Of a DNA stretch of 64,000 nt, positions 61,095-64,000 are shown piece after piece. Below the pieces are notes generated by a model. The model was given only the letters and a program-made list of their open reading frames with translations, was not told the DNA's origin and searched no databases. Within the stretch, counting starts at the first letter, position 1, and the number at the start of each line of letters is the position of its first letter. Source of the stretch: Pleodorina starrii (lineage: Eukaryota > Chlorophyta > Chlorophyceae > Chlamydomonadales > Volvocaceae); assembly GCA_030267565.1 (NCBI GenBank), contig BRXU01000002.1, positions 6,887,501-6,951,500 on the forward strand. Direction: 5' to 3'. The position numbers were made by a program, and so were the translations under genes.

Positions 61095-62826
61095 CTGTCG
61101 TGCACCGTTGGTGTCGGTACATTTCCGGGACAAATGCCCGGTGAGGGCGCGGAGAGACGCTAGGAAGGACCCTCGAGCGTATCTGGACGTATCTCCATCT
61201 TATGGGAGATATTACGGTCGTACTGCTCGTCCAAACGAGCTCCTACCTAGGCGCGAGCGCTTCCTGCTGGAAGCGCTTCGCTTGGTCATTACGATGCCGA
61301 AGGATATATGATATTGTAACACACAATCAGATCCCCAGCAGCGACTCTCGCTGTGGCGTTAGCCCAAGCCGCCACAATGGTGTCTCACATGCACTAGCGT
61401 GGCGCCGGCCGGGCCTGATCAACCTGGCTGGCTGCCTTATCGCTTGTGCATTATAGTAGTCAGCTCAGCAGCACTGTTGCTCGCGCGCACGTAGGCGCCG
61501 AGCTCGGACCTCACGCTAGGAAGAAGGAGCGCGGCCTCGCCCCAGCGGTCAGGCCTCGGGGCCAGTACTGGATGCAGTGAGCCCGGCTGCAGTCCAGCTG
61601 CTGTCGTGCACGCCCCGTGCGAGCCCACACCAAGTGAAGCTTTTATTGATGTGTATTCCGGTAAAGGTGCACTCGAGTGTGGGGATTGTCTGATCCGCCA
61701 GTATATGTAGTCGTAGACAGCTGCTGCTACCGAGCTCTGGAGCGTCTGGGCGTAGAGAGTGCCGTAGACCCGCCATATCGCGTTGACGGCGTCGTTATTT
61801 GAATTCACTGCTGGCCCCACCCCCCCCGCCGGAAACCGCGAGATGGTTTTTCGGGGGAGATCACCGCTCCGGACGAGATTCGATCTCGAGATGTGAGGAA
61901 CCAGGCGAAGCTTTAATTGATGTGTATTCCGGAAAAGGCGCACTCGAGTGTGGGGATTGTCTGATCCGCCAGTATATGTAGTCGTAGACAGCTGCTGCTA
62001 CCGAGCTCTGGAGCGTCTGGGCGTAGAGAGTGCCGTAGACCCGCCATATCGTGTTGACGGCGTCGTTATTTGAATTCACTGCTGGCCCCACCCCCCCCGC
62101 CGGAAACCGCGAGATGGTTTTTCGGGGGAGAACACCGCTCCAGACGAGATTCGATCTCGAGATGTGAGGATCCAGGCGAAGCTTTATTGATGTGTATTCC
62201 GGAAAAGGCGCACTCGAGTGTGCCTTTACCGGAATACACATCAATAAAAGCTTCCCGGTGTGGGCTTTAGGGTCGGCTTGGCTTCGCTTGGTGTGGGCTC
62301 GCGCGGGGCGTGCGCGACAGCAGCTGGACTGCAGCCGGGCTCACTGCATCCAGTACTGGCCCCGAGGCCTGACCGCTGGGGCGAGGCCGCGCTCCTTCTT
62401 CCTAGCGTGAGGTCCGAGCTCGGCGCCTACGTGCGCGCGAGCAACAGTGCTGCTGAGCTGACTACTATAATGCACAAGCGATAAGGCAGCCAGCCAGGTT
62501 GATCAGGCCCGGCCGGCGCCACGCTAGTGCATGTGAGACACCATTGTGGCGGCTTGGGCTAACGCCACAGCGAGAGTCGCTGCTGGGGATCTGATTGTGT
62601 GTTACAATATCATATATCCTTCGGCATCGTAATGACCAAGCGAAGCGCTTCCAGCAGGAAGCGCTCGCGCCTAGGTAGGAGCTCGTTTGGACGAGCAGTA
62701 CGACCGTAATATCTCCCATAAGATGGAGATACGTCCAGATACGCTCGAGGGTCCTTCCTAGCGTCTCTCCGCGCCCTCACCGGGCATTTGTCCCGGAAAT
62801 GTACCGACACCAACGGTGCACGACAG
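61095..62826. mobile_element. Palindromic repeat element with 271-bp internal units
   Basis: Left arm 61095-61676 and right arm 62208-62826 are inverted copies, nearly identical apart from an insertion of about 40 bases in the right arm. Between them are two tandem units of 271 bp (61636-61906, 61907-62177), each with cgagattcgatctcg and ggaaaaggcgcactcgagtg. At 62208 the motif forms a perfect short hairpin. No transposase or long frame is visible. Related to the retroposon at 6969-7720. Confidence 0.8.
61636..62177 (+). repeat. Two tandem 271-bp units inside the palindrome
   Basis: Both units run from gaagctttt-type sequence through gtgtattccgg, gtatatgtagtcgtag and gcgtcgttatttgaattcac to gatctcgagatgtgagga. 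They differ at few positions. One such unit, incomplete, is also in the element at 6969-7720. Confidence 0.88.
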
Positions 62827-64000
62827 CTGTCATGCCCCAACGCTGGAAGGCATGTGCCCGCGACACTGGGTACGCGGACTCCCCCCCCCGAACGTAGCAG
62901 CGAAGCTAAGCGAGGGAGGTGCTGGCTATGACGCGCGGCGCGAGTAAACAGCTACCGATCCTGAAGGACAGCGAGGCTAGACCTGCAACTGTCCTGCGAC
63001 TATCCGGCCGGCACGGAAGCCTGACGCCGGTCGCAATGCAACTACTACGGGTTTCCGCCCACCACATAAACGAGGGTGTACGGCGCCGCTAAACGGCTAT
63101 TCGTCTATCTAGCGAGGCGCTCGCGGCCTAGCATGCACAAGTCAAGGCGCGCTATCGTCCGGCAATAAGAGCTTTGCGCCCGTCTCGCGGAGGTCGCCAA
63201 GATCCAAATCCGATTACGCGGGTTGCCCGGAGTCTGCTGCTCTGGAATCCGAGGTCTGCGTTCGCACAACGTCGTGCCGTCCTGCGCCAGTGGCGCCCAG
63301 CCCGAGCACGTGCGCGCTATACTTCACTCTCCCCAAGGCAATAGCACCGAAGAAACACTCGAGTGCGCCTTTTCCAAGCGCGGCCATTGCGGCCAAACTG
63401 CGCCACCGTGGGCGTCTACGTCCCAACGTCGAGGACACTCACGCGAGAGCCCCCCCGAAGGAACACCCCTGCAACCTGCGTTAGGCAAGGCGGTTAGCCG
63501 CCTTCCCGCCGGGTCTAAGCCCGGAGCCCTGTCTCCCCCCCCAGCCGCAAGGCGGCGATCTGCCGGGGCGAAACAGTCACACAACGCGCCACGCGGCGCA
63601 GCCCCGGAAGGTTCAGTTCCTCTAGTCGCGCGCGCGCGCAGTCTGACGGCCTGTTCAGGCCCAAGCGACCCTTCGCGGATCACCACCAGGTCAAAGGTCC
63701 GTTGCCGCGCACAAGCGGTCTTCCAACCTCCGCTGAGTACCCGGCCGTGAGGCAACCCAGTAAACCACTGCACTAAGCCCCCCAATCATCCAGTCACCAA
63801 CAGGCGGTTGACCGCGGTGATGCCCATCGGCTCAGCTGACCCCTCGTCCCACTCGACGAGAAAGTAGTGGGGCCTAGCCAATGCTCCGTGATACCGCACC
63901 GTACCCCAAACCACTGACCTCGCCCGCTGCCTTCCTTGCCCCGTGTACACGACACGCTTGACCCGGACACCGTCGAGTGCTGCCGCTTGCTCGTCCCGCC
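62827..64000. other. Unassigned region at the right edge
   Basis: About 1.17 kb with mixed composition and no recognisable protein. cactcgagtgcgccttttcc at 63357-63376 is the inverse of the motif in the 271-bp units, so part of it may belong to the same element. Two stretches look faintly tRNA-like: 63481-63530 plus strand (A-box-like ttaggcaaggcgg, B-box-like gggtctaagccc) and about 63716-63780 minus strand (ttagtgcagtgg). Neither folds into a convincing tRNA by eye. Confidence 0.4.

Noticed and set aside
61437..62244. Protein in the 271-bp units (minus-strand frame with YDYIYWRIRQ)
   Set aside because: The frame is repeated only because the units are tandem. It has no start, domain or continuation in the related copy at 6969-7720 beyond the same short stretch.
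63481..63780. tRNA genes near the right edge
   Set aside because: Box-like sequences only; stems do not pair by eye. A tRNAscan run with a cloverleaf score would be needed to accept them.

Overview
This is eukaryotic, GC-rich, repeat-only DNA, most likely from a green alga of the Chlamydomonadales. The lineage call rests on interstitial telomere repeats of the TTTTAGGG type (10153-10181, 24139-24298), a Kangaroo/PAT-like DIRS retrotransposon with an antisense tyrosine recombinase, and an L1-type LINE resembling the Zepp/ZeppL elements known from green algae. No database search was possible, so family names come from visible motifs and remembered family structure. I find no host gene; every convincing coding region belongs to a transposon.

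Layout. 1-32241 is a nest of one LINE family inserted into itself in both orientations. A young, nearly complete minus-strand LINE (11161-19644, intact ORF2 at 12628-17460) sits inside a DIRS element (10182-24138). That DIRS element is embedded in telomeric repeats, which are themselves embedded in an older LINE. A tRNA-related SINE family with poly(A) tails is scattered through the nest. 32242-37020 is a satellite array. 37021-51278 is a second LINE nest. 51279-61094 is a second satellite array with the same 219-bp monomer, carrying one unrelated tRNA-derived SINE and small LINE tails. 61095-62826 is a large palindromic element built around 271-bp tandem units; a retroposed relative lies at 6969-7720. 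62827-64000 shows no gene I can support.

How the parts interact. The LINE encodes ORF1 (nucleic-acid-binding type) and ORF2 (AP-endonuclease, reverse transcriptase, CCHC finger), joined by an ATGA stop/start overlap. Its poly(A)-primed machinery plausibly also mobilised the SINEs and the 752-bp element at 6969. Its insertions range from about 8.5 kb down to tails of five LINE bases plus poly(A), or poly(A) alone. The mix of self-nested Zepp-like LINEs and satellite resembles described algal centromere or telomere-proximal LINE clusters; a centromere assignment is inference only.

Junctions were placed by reading target-site duplications and poly(A)/poly(T) tracts by eye. Boundaries without a duplication may be off by a few bases.
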